From NCBI RefSeq assembly GCF_025717045.1, contig NZ_JAOVZN010000012.1, forward strand, positions 314 through 64,313: a DNA stretch of 64,000 bases, read 5' to 3'. This document shows, one piece after another, positions 1 to 8,301 of this stretch. How positions within the stretch are numbered: the stretch's first letter is position 1; each line of letters opens with the position of its first letter. The stretch comes from Flavobacterium sp. SH_e. GTDB taxonomy: Bacteria > Bacteroidota > Bacteroidia > Flavobacteriales > Flavobacteriaceae. The notes beneath the pieces are model-generated. The model searched no databases. It saw only the letters and a program-made list of their open reading frames with translations, and had not been told where the DNA came from. Both the position numbers and the translations under genes were made by a program.

Positions 1-900
1 CAAACCTTGCTCACCTTGAAGCCCCTGTTCTCCTTGAAGACCTTGCTCACCTTGAAGACCTTGAGTCCCACGTAAGTTTTCTAGCTGCGCATCGGTAAAA
101 TCTTCATATCTGAAATCACGTCCATTCGTCCCATCTATACCATTTGCACCATTAGTTCCTGGGTCTCCCTTAAGAGCTAACAGTTGTTCTGGCGTGAAAT
201 CTTCATATTTGAAATCGCGTCCATTAGCGCCATTGGCACCTAATATCTTTCCTAAATCTTTTGTAGAACCGTCTGAGTACGTAATAATAAGATTTCCTGA
301 ACCATTAACAGCCGTTCCCGAAATGCTTACTCCATTATCTCCTCTGTCTCCTTTATCTCCTTTTACTTTTCCAGCTTCTTTTGTTGTACCATCTGAATAC
401 GTTATGATAAGATTTCCAGAACCATCAACAGCTGTTCCAGTAATACCTTTTCCGTCATTACCATTTTTACCTGGCAAACCTTGAGGTCCCTGATCTCCTT
501 TTACTTTTCCAGCGTCTATACTAGTTCCATCAGAAAAATTAATAATAAGATTACCTGCTGTGCTAACTATTGTATTAGAAATAGTTTTACCTCCAGCACC
601 AATTTCATCAGAAAGCGCAATCCTATGCCATCTGTCAATATACCAGTAGTAATAACCTGGTTTCACATCTGCAATTGTCGCAGTGTTAAAGACTAGAAGA
701 CTGTTTACATTTTTTCCATCCTTAATGGTAGTACGATCTGTAGTACTAGTTAATTTTATTTGAGGAATCAAAACACCTTTGTTATTTGCATATACCTCTA
801 ACTGTGCAGAAGGATTTGGCTCTACTTTTCCTATTACTACTTGGGAGTAGGCAGAATAAGCACCTAACACAAATAGTAAAGGAAGTAATTTATTTTTCAT
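1..900 (-). CDS. Collagen-like (Gly-X-Y) secreted protein, C-terminus cut by window edge
   Basis: Open from an ATG at 900 to the window edge, so the first 300 residues are visible and the C-terminus is missing. Residues 1-19 are a signal peptide (Lys-rich start, LLPLLFVLGAY core, ending near YSQ). Residues 20-100 form a non-collagen head with a PNPSAQLEV stretch common at the N-terminus of Bacteroidota surface and tail-fibre-like proteins. From about residue 104 there are three modules built on GNLIITYSDGT followed by a GKVKGDxG collagen segment. Two modules of another type follow (GRDFxYEDFT..QL..L(K/R)G). The visible part ends in a near-perfect LQGEQG tandem. Likely an exported filamentous or adhesive protein; the C-terminal anchor or sorting signal would lie outside the window. 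No function beyond a surface structure can be assigned. Confidence 0.85.
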   Translation of the reverse strand, partial: MKNKLLPLLFVLGAYSAYSQVVIGKVEPNPSAQLEVYANNKGVLIPQIKLTSTTDRTTIKDGKNVNSLLVFNTATIADVKPGYYYWYIDRWHRIALSDEIGAGGKTISNTIVSTAGNLIINFSDGTSIDAGKVKGDQGPQGLPGKNGNDGKGITGTAVDGSGNLIITYSDGTTKEAGKVKGDKGDRGDNGVSISGTAVNGSGNLIITYSDGSTKDLGKILGANGANGRDFKYEDFTPEQLLALKGDPGTNGANGIDGTNGRDFRYEDFTDAQLENLRGTQGLQGEQGLQGEQGLQGEQGL

Positions 901-1145
901 AACATTTAAATTATCAATTTGATTTTTGCTTTTTTGTCACAATAAAGTATCTAATATTCATTTTACCATTTTAAAACACTGAAAATCAATTGTAAAAATG
1001 AATTGTAAAAACCCATAAAATGAGAGAACAAAATTCTTTTAAAACTATTTTTAAAATTGCCACTAGAAGTTTTAAAAATTATATTTTAAGTTTTTTTTTT
1101 AATGTAGCTATTTAAATTAATTGAAATTTTAAAAACCATAATATC

Positions 1146-1176
1146 AAAAAAAAAGAGAGAAGACTATCTTCTCTCT
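1146..1176 (-). terminator. Rho-independent terminator on the minus strand with no gene assigned
   Basis: A 10-bp perfect stem (1154-1163 with 1167-1176, three-base loop) is followed on the minus strand by an uninterrupted T run (A run at 1146-1153 on plus). It lies between two divergent genes (starts at 900 and 1761), where neither needs a terminator. It would fit the end of an unannotated minus-strand transcript coming from 1180-1560. Confidence 0.5.
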
Positions 1177-1415
1177 CTTATGCAAAAACTATCAAAAACT
1201 AAAAATGTTAAGAATTCCCAAAAACAACTAACTATTAAATTGTTATTAATAAATGTAAATATCTTACTAGCAAAAAAAATTAGAATTTCCGCTAGAAATT
1301 AAAAAAGTAAAGATCTTTCACCTCTCTAAAAAAGAGATTTTATAAAAAATAATTGAAGGAAAAGAAATGCCTACTTATCTTCCTCTCTAATTTTCGTTAG
1401 CAGAGCTACATTGAT

Positions 1416-1491
1416 AGGTTTTATTTTATTCTTGAAAAACTGATCTTAAGAGGTAAGTCGCCGATCAGTCCATTAAATCAAATAAAAACCT
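1416..1491. other. Nested inverted repeats in the 901-1760 gene-free stretch (possible structured RNA)
   Basis: The 860-base gap holds no convincing protein gene. Its best structure is a nested fold. An outer arm 1416-1426 pairs with 1480-1491 (one bulged A), and an inner perfect 7-bp stem ACTGATC/GATCAGT (1439-1445 with 1463-1469) closes a 17-base loop. With the terminator at 1146-1176 it could belong to a small RNA of a few hundred bases on the minus strand, or to a leader of the plus-strand gene at 1761. I recognise no Rfam family. Confidence 0.3.
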
Positions 1492-1760
1492 GTAAATCAA
1501 ACAAATACACATAAAAAAAACAAGTATAAATACTTACTTCAATATTTGACTTTTGATTTATTTTTACATCGTTATAATCTTACCCAAAATAATAAAACAA
1601 TGAACCAGATTACTAAGATTTGGATTTCTCATTTTATTCAAAGCAGAATTAACACTTATCAAAAATTGCACAAAATATTAACTTTTTAGAATCTCCCTCG
1701 CACAACATAATTTAAAATCATTCAAATCTGGAGGTATTATTAATCTTAAAATGAAGTATT

Positions 1761-3491
1761 ATGGCAAATCAACCAAGCACCGGCTATCAGGTAATCGGTA
1801 CAAATGAAATGGCTCTTTTTACATTAAAAGTTCACCGTGGAGACGGAATGGCACTATTGGGAATGAATTGGAAAAATGGAAAGCCAACGTCTGACTTTGT
1901 TGGCTTTTCAATTGAATATATGGAACCTGACGGCACTAAGTTCTTTCCATTAAGAAATAGAATCAGTTTTCCAGAAGCAGATAAAACTGACCCTAATGTA
2001 CGATATACATTGCGTAGTCCCTTGCAGGTCTTCCGTTGGGTACATTTTCCACGTAATCCTGAAATTCAAGGTTTATTTACTTATGTGGTTAAACCAGTAT
2101 TTATGAATAAAAACAAAGAATTAAGTTATGGTGAATCCCAACAATGTTCCATAGCACTTGCGAGAGAAACTTATCCAAATGCTCTAAATGTAACTTTTAC
2201 ACGAGGATTTATTTCTTCCCAAGCTTTTGTAGATCGTTTTGAGAAAGAAGGCGAAATTAAAACATTACTTCCTGCCAACTCAAAAGAAGGCCTTGATTTT
2301 AAACCAACACATCCGCTTTCTAAAGATGCTTTGGCATGGATGGGATTTGAAGCATACAATGCAATTTTAAAAGTTTTAGATGATGCTATCAAAGATAAAA
2401 CTGCAAAAGTTTCAGTAATTGCTTATGACCTTAATGAGCCAGAAATTGTGAAACGTCTAAAAAAATTAAAAAAGCGTCTGAAAATAATTATTGATGATTC
2501 AAAAGATCACGGAGAAGAAGGCTCATCGGAAAATAAAGCTGCTGAAATGCTAGCATTTACCGCTGGAAATGATCAAGTGATCCGTCAGAAAATGGGAAGC
2601 TTACAACATAATAAAACGATAATTGTTGATGGCTCTGAATTTAAAAAAGTAGTTTGTGGATCAACAAACTTATCATGGCGAGGTATTTTTGTCCAAAACA
2701 ATAATGCCATTATACTTACAGGGGAGAAACCTGTAGAATTGTTTAATGAAGCATTTAAAAATTTCTGGTCAGTTGGCAAAAGTAACTCCGTTTCATTGTT
2801 CAACAATACAGAATCTGCTACTTGGCAGTCTCTCGGCTTAGATGGAATTGATGCTAAGGTAACCTTTTCTCCTCATAATACTGAAAATACTGTACTTGAA
2901 TCAATTGGTGAAGATGTTGCATCAACCGAATCAAGTCTTTTATATTCTATGGCTTTTCTTGCACAAACAGGCGGCCCAATTAGAGAAGCGCTAACAAATA
3001 TTACCAAAAAAGAGGAAATATTTGTTTATGGAATTGCTGATAAACCTGTTGGCGGAATCAATTTAAAAAGCACAGACGGAAATCCACAACCAGTCTCTCC
3101 AGCAGTAATAGCTGAAAATATTCCTGAACCTTTTAAAAAAGAGCCTGTAGGCGGTGGTGGTATACGCATGCATCACAAATTTTTGGTTATAGATTTCAAT
3201 ACCGATAATGCAAGGGTTTATATGGGATCCTATAATTTTTCTGGGGTTGCAGATTCTAAAAATGGAGAAAATTTATTATTAATTAAAGACAGAAAAGTAG
3301 CAACATCATATATGATTGAAGCATTAAGGATTTTTGATCACTATGAATTTAGACTTGCAAGATCAAAAGCTGATGCAAAAAACCAGAAATTAGAACTAAA
3401 ATTTCCTCCAAAAGACAATAGACAGAAACCATGGTGGGACAAATATTATTCAGATAAAAGACGCGCTAAAGACCGTGAATTATTCTCATAA
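1761..3491 (+). CDS. Phospholipase D family protein with two HKD motifs
   Basis: 576 residues without a signal peptide, so probably cytoplasmic or released by a non-Sec route. Two HxKx4D motifs are visible: H283-K285-D290 followed by a GSTN-type segment, and H471-K473-D478 followed by GSYNFSG. The two half-sites of the PLD fold are therefore complete and the enzyme should be active as a phosphodiesterase (phospholipase, nuclease or transphosphatidylase). Residues 1-150 form an extra N-terminal domain I do not recognise. The start at 1761 follows a GGAGG-like site at 1730-1734; an ATG ten bases upstream is out of frame and closes quickly. It stands alone, with gaps of about 860 bases before and 180 after. 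The substrate is not predictable. Confidence 0.85.
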   Translation: MANQPSTGYQVIGTNEMALFTLKVHRGDGMALLGMNWKNGKPTSDFVGFSIEYMEPDGTKFFPLRNRISFPEADKTDPNVRYTLRSPLQVFRWVHFPRNPEIQGLFTYVVKPVFMNKNKELSYGESQQCSIALARETYPNALNVTFTRGFISSQAFVDRFEKEGEIKTLLPANSKEGLDFKPTHPLSKDALAWMGFEAYNAILKVLDDAIKDKTAKVSVIAYDLNEPEIVKRLKKLKKRLKIIIDDSKDHGEEGSSENKAAEMLAFTAGNDQVIRQKMGSLQHNKTIIVDGSEFKKVVCGSTNLSWRGIFVQNNNAIILTGEKPVELFNEAFKNFWSVGKSNSVSLFNNTESATWQSLGLDGIDAKVTFSPHNTENTVLESIGEDVASTESSLLYSMAFLAQTGGPIREALTNITKKEEIFVYGIADKPVGGINLKSTDGNPQPVSPAVIAENIPEPFKKEPVGGGGIRMHHKFLVIDFNTDNARVYMGSYNFSGVADSKNGENLLLIKDRKVATSYMIEALRIFDHYEFRLARSKADAKNQKLELKFPPKDNRQKPWWDKYYSDKRRAKDRELFS

Positions 3492-3668
3492 TTAACATTT
3501 TTTATTTTGCAGTCATTTCTTAATTTATTTGTTCAAAATAGTTTTAACGATTTTAGAATTTTCAATGTACATTCAATGCAGATCTTAAAGGAAACTTTTA
3601 TCATAATGTACAACTATATTAGGAAGTCAGCTAGAAAAACAAAAAATAGACCGTAAAAAAATAATTAA

Positions 3669-3869
3669 TTATCTATTTCGCATTGCTTTTATTAATCTTG
3701 CATTACGTCTGTCAGCTCTTGAATTCTGAAGCGATATGACTGCCCATATTGCAGCAGGCAACCAACCGATTAAAGTTAGCTGTAAAATCAAACAGAGTAA
3801 TGCGGTCAAAATTTTACCTCTTAAAAGAAAGGAGATACACGGAAAAAATATTGCTATAAGCGTCATCAT
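3669..3869 (-). CDS. YqaE/Pmp3 family small membrane protein
   Basis: 66 residues, two hydrophobic segments (about 3-17 and 20-47) separated by RGK, then a basic C-terminal tail. The GWLPAAIWAVISL segment is the hallmark of the YqaE/Pmp3 proteolipid family, linked elsewhere to membrane potential and stress responses. The length is typical of the family. Two adjacent ATG codons (3869 and 3866) could both serve as the start. Monocistronic, pointing toward the phospholipase D gene. Confidence 0.8.
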   Translation of the reverse strand: MMTLIAIFFPCISFLLRGKILTALLCLILQLTLIGWLPAAIWAVISLQNSRADRRNARLIKAMRNR

Positions 3870-4114
3870 TTATATGGTTTAGTTATATGTCGCAAATCTT
3901 GTAATTTGTTACTTAAACCTCAACCCAAAGTAAAATTATCTAAATCTCAAAAAAAATTAAATATTTCACAAAACAAGCTAAGACTTAATTGCATTATTTT
4001 CGTTTTTGCCTCACTATTAAATCTTTAGCTTTATCTAGGATTTTCTTTTTTTATATGTCAATCATTTTCTTTGCAAATAGTTTCAAAAAAGTTTTCACAA
4101 TCAAAAAAACAACT

Positions 4115-4122
4115 TATATTTG
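4115..4122 (+). promoter_or_regulatory. -7 box (TATATTTG) of the tRNA-Ser gene
   Basis: An exact TAnnTTTG match lies 33 bases before the tRNA 5' end, which fits a short 5' leader. The -33 element is poor (TTTTC near 4092). Confidence 0.55.
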
Positions 4123-4154
4123 CACTCGCAATCACAAAATGGTAGCAATATACT

Positions 4155-4239
4155 GGAGAAATGGCAGAGCGGTCGAATGCGGCAGTCTTGAAAACTGTTG
4201 ACTGTAACAGGTCCGGGGGTTCGAATCCCTCTTTCTCCG
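4155..4239 (+). tRNA. tRNA-Ser (anticodon UGA), integration target
   Basis: The acceptor stem GGAGAAA (4155-4161) pairs with TTTCTCC (4232-4238), with discriminator G at 4239. The anticodon loop CTTGAAA gives anticodon TGA, reading UCA. A long variable arm follows the anticodon stem, as expected for class II tRNA-Ser, and the T arm has GTTCGAATCCC. CCA is not encoded. The T-arm and acceptor half of the gene is duplicated exactly at 13616, which marks it as the attachment site of the island to its right. The tRNA itself remains complete. Confidence 0.95.
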
Positions 4240-4294
4240 CTGAGAGCTTAAAAAGAGACTTTTCAAAGTTTACAAAAAAGGCTAAAATTCACGG

Positions 4295-4328
4295 AAAACC
4301 CTGCAAATCTTATGATTCGCAGGGTTTT
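4295..4328 (+). terminator. Terminator downstream of tRNA-Ser
   Basis: AAAACCCTGC (4295-4304) pairs with GCAGGG plus a T run (4319-4328) around a 14-base loop. A related hairpin with a different loop occurs at 13693-13724 in the second attachment region. Confidence 0.75.
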
Positions 4329-4360
4329 TAGCTTTCTGCAGGTTTTCAATGTTTTTAAAA

Positions 4361-4428
4361 ATGCACAAAAACTTCATGGCAGGTTCGTGGCAAAATTAAA
4401 ATGGAGTTCCCTTCAAAAGTGCCACAAA
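4361..4428 (+). promoter_or_regulatory. Candidate arm-type recombinase binding sites, copy A
   Basis: Two direct copies of TTCRTGGCA lie 11 bases apart (4373-4381 and 4384-4392), about one helical turn, preceded by ATGCACAAAAAC (4361-4372). An inverted TTTGTGGCA copy is at 4420-4428. The same tandem arrangement recurs at 13541-13560, 13770-13789 and 23348-23367. The recombinase role is inferred from position beside the att cores. Confidence 0.5.
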
Positions 4429-4528
4429 AAGTTAAGGCGAATTCAGTGCAAGCCAGCTTAAATGTTAGATAATTTACGTTTTAATTCTTAATTCTAAAGG
4501 AAGAATAACGCACCTAACTTTTGAAAGC

Positions 4529-5689
4529 ATGAAAAGCAGCAGAAAAAAATACAGCACCGAATTTAAGATCTGGGCCGTCAAGACCTGCATCGAGCATAAA
4601 AGCGTGCGGCTCGCCGCCGCCAAGCTTCGGATCAACAAAAACAGCCTGCAGCACTGGAAAAACCTCTTCCGGGCTGGAAAACTCACCCTACAGCAGACGG
4701 CATGTACTGATTCAGACAGAAAAGAAACAGCCACACTTCGCAAGGAACTCAAAAACATCAGACTGGAGCGTGATATTTTACAGCGAAGTGCCGGATTGCT
4801 CCACCGGGACAGAAAAGATGTATATCAGTTCATAAAGGAACATTCCGATAAATTTCCCATCGGGTTGATGTGCCGGGTTTTTCACTCGGATCCCAGCTGT
4901 TATTACAAATGGCTTAAAAGGCAGTTCTCCGGAAGGGCCGCGCATAAAGCTTTTGTAACATCTGAGATTACAAGGATTTACCACTGGAGCCAGTGCAGAT
5001 ACGGAAGCCCCCGAATTGCCAAAGAACTCTCGGCAATCGGGATTAAAGTTTCCAGGGCTTTTGTAGCCAAAATTATGATGGAAAACCATCTTCGCAGCAT
5101 CGCAAAATCAAAATTCAAAAAAACCACAGACTCTTCCCATAGATTGTTGACAGCACAGAACATACTGAAGCAGGATTTTAAAGCATCACGCTGCAGCGAA
5201 GTATGGGTTTCGGACATAACCTATATCGAAACCGAAGAAGGCTGGCTGTATCTTACCGTGGTAATAGACCTTTTTGACCGCAAGGTAATCGGGTGGTCTG
5301 TAAGCGAAAACCTAAAAGCAAAAGAAACCAGCATCAGGGCTTTTAAAAATGCGATAGCGAATCGTCCCTTGGAGAGCAACCGGAAACTGATCTTTCATTC
5401 AGACAGAGGAACACAATATGCCTGCCTGTGGTTTGCTTCGATGCTGGAAGGCACCGGACAGATAACCCGCAGCATGAGCGGCAGAGGAAACTGCTATGAC
5501 AATGCGGTTGCGGAAAGTTTTTTCAAAACGCTGAAGACCGAACTGGTCTACCATAACACATATGCCACCAAAGAAAAAGCAAAAGAATCTATATCTGACT
5601 ACATAGAGGACTTTTATAATAAATACAGAAGACATTCTGCCCTTGGTAATTTGACAATAGAAGAATTCCAAAAACAATATCTTCTGTAA
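4529..5689 (+). CDS. IS3-family transposase, OrfA and OrfB in a single frame
   Basis: 386 residues. Residues 1-95 are the OrfA-like helix-turn-helix and leucine-zipper part (KYSTEFKIWAVK start, coiled LRKELKNIRLERDIL). Residues from about 98 are OrfB, with an HTH_21-type helical region and the rve DDE core: D229 (VSDITYIE), D292 (FHSDRGTQY) and E329 (AVAESFFKTLKTEL). IS3 elements usually split these by a programmed frameshift; here they are fused. The gene is clearly GC-richer than its neighbours, with codons such as GCC and CTG, so it came from another source. I could not find convincing terminal inverted repeats at 4450-4528 or 5690-5740. It lies between the attachment flank and the end of the CBASS operon. 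Confidence 0.9.
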   Translation: MKSSRKKYSTEFKIWAVKTCIEHKSVRLAAAKLRINKNSLQHWKNLFRAGKLTLQQTACTDSDRKETATLRKELKNIRLERDILQRSAGLLHRDRKDVYQFIKEHSDKFPIGLMCRVFHSDPSCYYKWLKRQFSGRAAHKAFVTSEITRIYHWSQCRYGSPRIAKELSAIGIKVSRAFVAKIMMENHLRSIAKSKFKKTTDSSHRLLTAQNILKQDFKASRCSEVWVSDITYIETEEGWLYLTVVIDLFDRKVIGWSVSENLKAKETSIRAFKNAIANRPLESNRKLIFHSDRGTQYACLWFASMLEGTGQITRSMSGRGNCYDNAVAESFFKTLKTELVYHNTYATKEKAKESISDYIEDFYNKYRRHSALGNLTIEEFQKQYLL

Positions 5690-5731
5690 AAAATAAATTT
5701 CATCTGTTTTACATCAATGATTTTTTACTGA

Positions 5732-6172
5732 TTAGTGCTTTATTTCTTTATTTAACCAAACTCCATATTTCTTCCATTGATTGTAAAAAACAATCCATTC
5801 CGTTATCCAAGGTATCATTTTAAATAAGGGAACAATCTGCATTATCGGCTTATCAATCACTGGGTGATACAGACACAAAGACATATCACTGTACAAATGA
5901 ATTTTACTGCTGTATTGTATCGATTTATCTCTAATATAGATTCTGTCAAATCTAAAATCATAAAATGGCGAATAATACAGCTCAATGTCGTAATTTTTTC
6001 CGTTTACAATTAAGTATCCTCTGCCGTATAAAGATTTTGTCTCACTTTTAACTTCCATTTTCAGCCATTTAAAATGCTGCTCAACTAATGCCTTTTGGAT
6101 AATTAAAAAGACATACCAATTCTTCCTGTTGCTCGCCGCTAGATCAGCTTCCAAAGTAGTGATGAGATTCAT
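5732..6172 (-). CDS. E2-like ubiquitin-conjugating-fold protein of CBASS (Cap2, E2-only type)
   Basis: 146 residues. The C-terminal half carries the signature of prokaryotic E2-like proteins in CBASS operons: HLYSDMSLCLYHP with the presumed catalytic Cys100, then IPWITEWIVFYNQW and a closing G-W...H. No E1 or JAB domain is encoded here or nearby. This fits short type II CBASS, in which an E2-only protein forms a conjugate with the CD-NTase and raises its activity. The gene starts inside the CD-NTase gene (29-bp overlap), so translation is probably coupled. Role inferred from family; conjugation targets cannot be seen. Confidence 0.8.
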   Translation of the reverse strand: MNLITTLEADLAASNRKNWYVFLIIQKALVEQHFKWLKMEVKSETKSLYGRGYLIVNGKNYDIELYYSPFYDFRFDRIYIRDKSIQYSSKIHLYSDMSLCLYHPVIDKPIMQIVPLFKMIPWITEWIVFYNQWKKYGVWLNKEIKH

Positions 6173-7313
6173 TTTTAATTCCTGTATTTGAATTTATCTG
6201 GCCTTGAGTATTTGTATAGGCTTTTCCGCCGATAATTAGACCGCTTGCATTTGTAAAACCATCATCTGTATTCTTCGAAAAAGTTACTATCTGCTCATTT
6301 AAAGATTTTTTATAAACACCTTCGCCAAAAAGTTTTATGTAATCGTCTTTACCAGTTTCGAAAGAAGTTTTAAGATTCTGCCACTGAATATATAAATCTG
6401 AAATAAAACCATAAAAACTCTTAAAATGCTCATCAGTCCAGCTGTCAGTAAAATCTTCCTGAGGATTTACCGGATTTAAGACTTTAAATTTTGCATTTGA
6501 TTTTAAAGCATCAAGATAACTTCCTTTTATCTTTTCCAATACATTGTCAATTGTATCAAAAATTGAATTTTCTCCATTGTAAAAATGAGCAGTCAGAGTT
6601 GTAATAACAATGCTTGAAACTCTGTACTTTTTGTCCGCATAATATAGATCCCTGCATCGTTTTATCAATTGAACACCCCTTTGAAGCGGTGTTTTTTGGT
6701 ATAGCTCCACAGGCAGAGGTTCTGATTCCACCTTCGCCTCCATCAAAGCACGCATATGCGTTATCAATACAGGATTTCTAACCGAATCCGCAATTCTTAA
6801 AAACCATTCTGAAAAGCCTTTTGGATTTCCAGAGGACCAGCTTCTCATCATTTTCTCCGGAATTGCAATCTTTTGTTTTTCAAAATGCGAAGGCATGCAG
6901 GCAGGTAGAATATCCATATGAAAATCGCTTTTATAATTCAAACGGACGCATCTTTTCTTTTTTTCCATTATGGATTTATAATAACTGTCCTTCTCCAAAG
7001 CCTTGACTAATGCATTATAGATTTCTTCAGGTGAGTATTTATGATAGATATCATAGATATGAAGTACCGTGTCCAAATCAAAATCCTCATCATTAATAGG
7101 TTTGATACTGGTTCCTATTCGCTTAGAACCCTGAGCATAAACCTCTATTTCTACATCTTTAAAAAAGTCCTCATCTTTTTTCAGAAGGTCGGCTACGGCA
7201 TTATATGCACTTTCCATTCGCTCTAAACGAGTTTTATCCAGCTGTAATTCCTGTGCAATTCTTGCCAGAAGTTCATCTCTCTGCAATGCATAGTTTTTAA
7301 ATATATCTATCAT
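6144..7313 (-). CDS. CD-NTase (cGAS/DncV-like nucleotidyltransferase) of CBASS
   Basis: 389 residues. The nucleotidyltransferase core is intact: Q61-G62-S63 followed by RIGTSIKP, catalytic Asp pair D79 and D81 (DFDLD), and third Asp D134 (FHMDILPA). Length and helical C-terminal half match bacterial cGAS-like enzymes that make cyclic di- or trinucleotides after phage infection. The extreme C-terminus is HHYFGS, a short flexible tail that would suit an E2-linked conjugate. The gene is the middle member of a three-gene operon: the upstream NUDIX gene overlaps its start by 4 bp (ATGA) and the E2 gene overlaps its end. The nucleotide product cannot be told from the sequence. Confidence 0.88.
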   Translation of the reverse strand: MIDIFKNYALQRDELLARIAQELQLDKTRLERMESAYNAVADLLKKDEDFFKDVEIEVYAQGSKRIGTSIKPINDEDFDLDTVLHIYDIYHKYSPEEIYNALVKALEKDSYYKSIMEKKKRCVRLNYKSDFHMDILPACMPSHFEKQKIAIPEKMMRSWSSGNPKGFSEWFLRIADSVRNPVLITHMRALMEAKVESEPLPVELYQKTPLQRGVQLIKRCRDLYYADKKYRVSSIVITTLTAHFYNGENSIFDTIDNVLEKIKGSYLDALKSNAKFKVLNPVNPQEDFTDSWTDEHFKSFYGFISDLYIQWQNLKTSFETGKDDYIKLFGEGVYKKSLNEQIVTFSKNTDDGFTNASGLIIGGKAYTNTQGQINSNTGIKNESHHYFGS

Positions 7314-8071
7314 TCTTTCAAAGTTTTGTTTATAATTAGTTTTGTGTGTTCTCCAATACGTGCTATCTGTTTTCCGTCAACCACAAGCCGAAGATGTTCA
7401 ATATCATCACAATCAGCTATTGCATAACCTCTTGCCAAATCTAAATCCTCCTGAGCTAAATCAATAAGACTTCTCTTCTGCTGCTCATTTGGAATAAGTT
7501 CAAAAACATCATAGATTTTTACCTCATAGCACTTAAAGTATTTACTCCAGCTTAGACTGTCAGAATATCTTCTTATATGCCTATAAGTGAGAGCCTTAAA
7601 AATATCCGAATTCAGGATATTTGTATCCAAAAGTTCTTCTTTAAATTCCCGATTTGGATCTGTTTCCCTTTCCTGCATACTTTCAAACCAGTTCATCACC
7701 TCAATAACGTACTTGCCTCTAACCATAAATCGTAGATCTGAAGAGCTTTTCTTATCCGTATCCAAGCCATTTCTTTTGTTATCAGGCTTATATTCCCATT
7801 TATTGAAAAGAGAATCGTCACCATATCTTTTATATACGCCTCCAACTGGCTGAAGCTGGTTTTCAATCCTTCGGTTCAGAACAAGCAGATATTTATTAGT
7901 ATCTGGTATTTGAATCTTAAAAAGGTAACTGATTGAAAATCGAATATCCTTATTCTTATATGAACCAAATTTGGTTCTAAAAAAAACACTTAAATGTTTT
8001 CTGTTCTCCCAAACTATTGCCGCCCCTTTAATAAAAATAGGTTTCAATAGTGGTGTAAATAAATCTGCCAT
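7310..8071 (-). CDS. CD-NTase-associated NUDIX-domain protein
   Basis: 253 residues. The NUDIX signature is split. QPVGGVYKRYG (74-84) gives the first Gly part, and DPNREFKEEL (138-147) gives the REUxEE helix, with roughly 55 residues inserted between. This matches the SMODS-associated NUDIX family found beside CD-NTases. Residues 9-30 are moderately hydrophobic but not a clear TM segment. As first gene of the operon it is the candidate effector, or alternatively an enzyme that hydrolyses the nucleotide signal. No nuclease, phospholipase or pore-type effector is visible in the operon. The ATGA overlap with the CD-NTase gene indicates translational coupling. Confidence 0.72.
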   Translation of the reverse strand: MADLFTPLLKPIFIKGAAIVWENRKHLSVFFRTKFGSYKNKDIRFSISYLFKIQIPDTNKYLLVLNRRIENQLQPVGGVYKRYGDDSLFNKWEYKPDNKRNGLDTDKKSSSDLRFMVRGKYVIEVMNWFESMQERETDPNREFKEELLDTNILNSDIFKALTYRHIRRYSDSLSWSKYFKCYEVKIYDVFELIPNEQQKRSLIDLAQEDLDLARGYAIADCDDIEHLRLVVDGKQIARIGEHTKLIINKTLKE

Positions 8072-8099
8072 ATATCATTATCATTTAAATATTATTGAA

Positions 8100-8118
8100 A
8101 GAGGGAAATTCTCCCTCT
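8100..8118 (-). promoter_or_regulatory. Hairpin in the leader of the CBASS operon
   Basis: AGAGGGA and TCCCTCT form a 7-bp perfect stem with a five-base loop, 29-47 bases upstream of the NUDIX start. There is no strong T run, so it may be an attenuator, a weak terminator for the upstream small gene, or an RNA stabiliser. The rest of 8072-8301 holds no gene I can support. Confidence 0.35.
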
Positions 8119-8301
8119 CTCAAATAAACAATCTCATCGCTATTCATATTCTCAGGAATTTGGAAAACAAAATTCTAAACTAAAGGAATAATTATCTATT
8201 GGCCATCTGCATAAAGGCAATCATTCTCTTAAAAATTATCCTATTTTTTCAACTCTCTGCATCTAATTGAAAACACACGAGATCAGTTTTTGAAAAGTAT
8301 C

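Larger units (their letters stand above)
4219..4450 (+). repeat. Left attachment region (tRNA 3' end plus inner flank), copy A
   Basis: Bases 4219-4254 are identical over 36 nt to 13616-13651. Imperfect similarity continues for about 200 more bases: the terminator hairpin, an ATGCACAAAAAC-like block, a tandem TTCRTGGCA motif and a final GGCGAATTC block. Such extended similarity beyond the core suggests that two related elements used the same site. Confidence 0.85.

Noticed and set aside
1..60. Short tandem repeat that first looks like a repeat array
   Set aside because: It reads in frame as Gly-X-Y collagen repeats (LQGEQG) of the minus-strand protein; there are no spacers, so it is not a CRISPR.
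1587..1676. 29-codon frame upstream of the phospholipase D gene
   Set aside because: No ribosome site or conservation argument; likely chance in AT-rich leader sequence.
3989..4201. 70-codon open frame overlapping the tRNA-Ser gene
   Set aside because: It runs through the tRNA and its promoter; the tRNA is unambiguous and the peptide has no recognisable features.
4450..5740. Terminal inverted repeats for the IS3 element
   Set aside because: Sequences flanking the transposase were compared by eye; matches were short and AT-rich only, so no ends are called.
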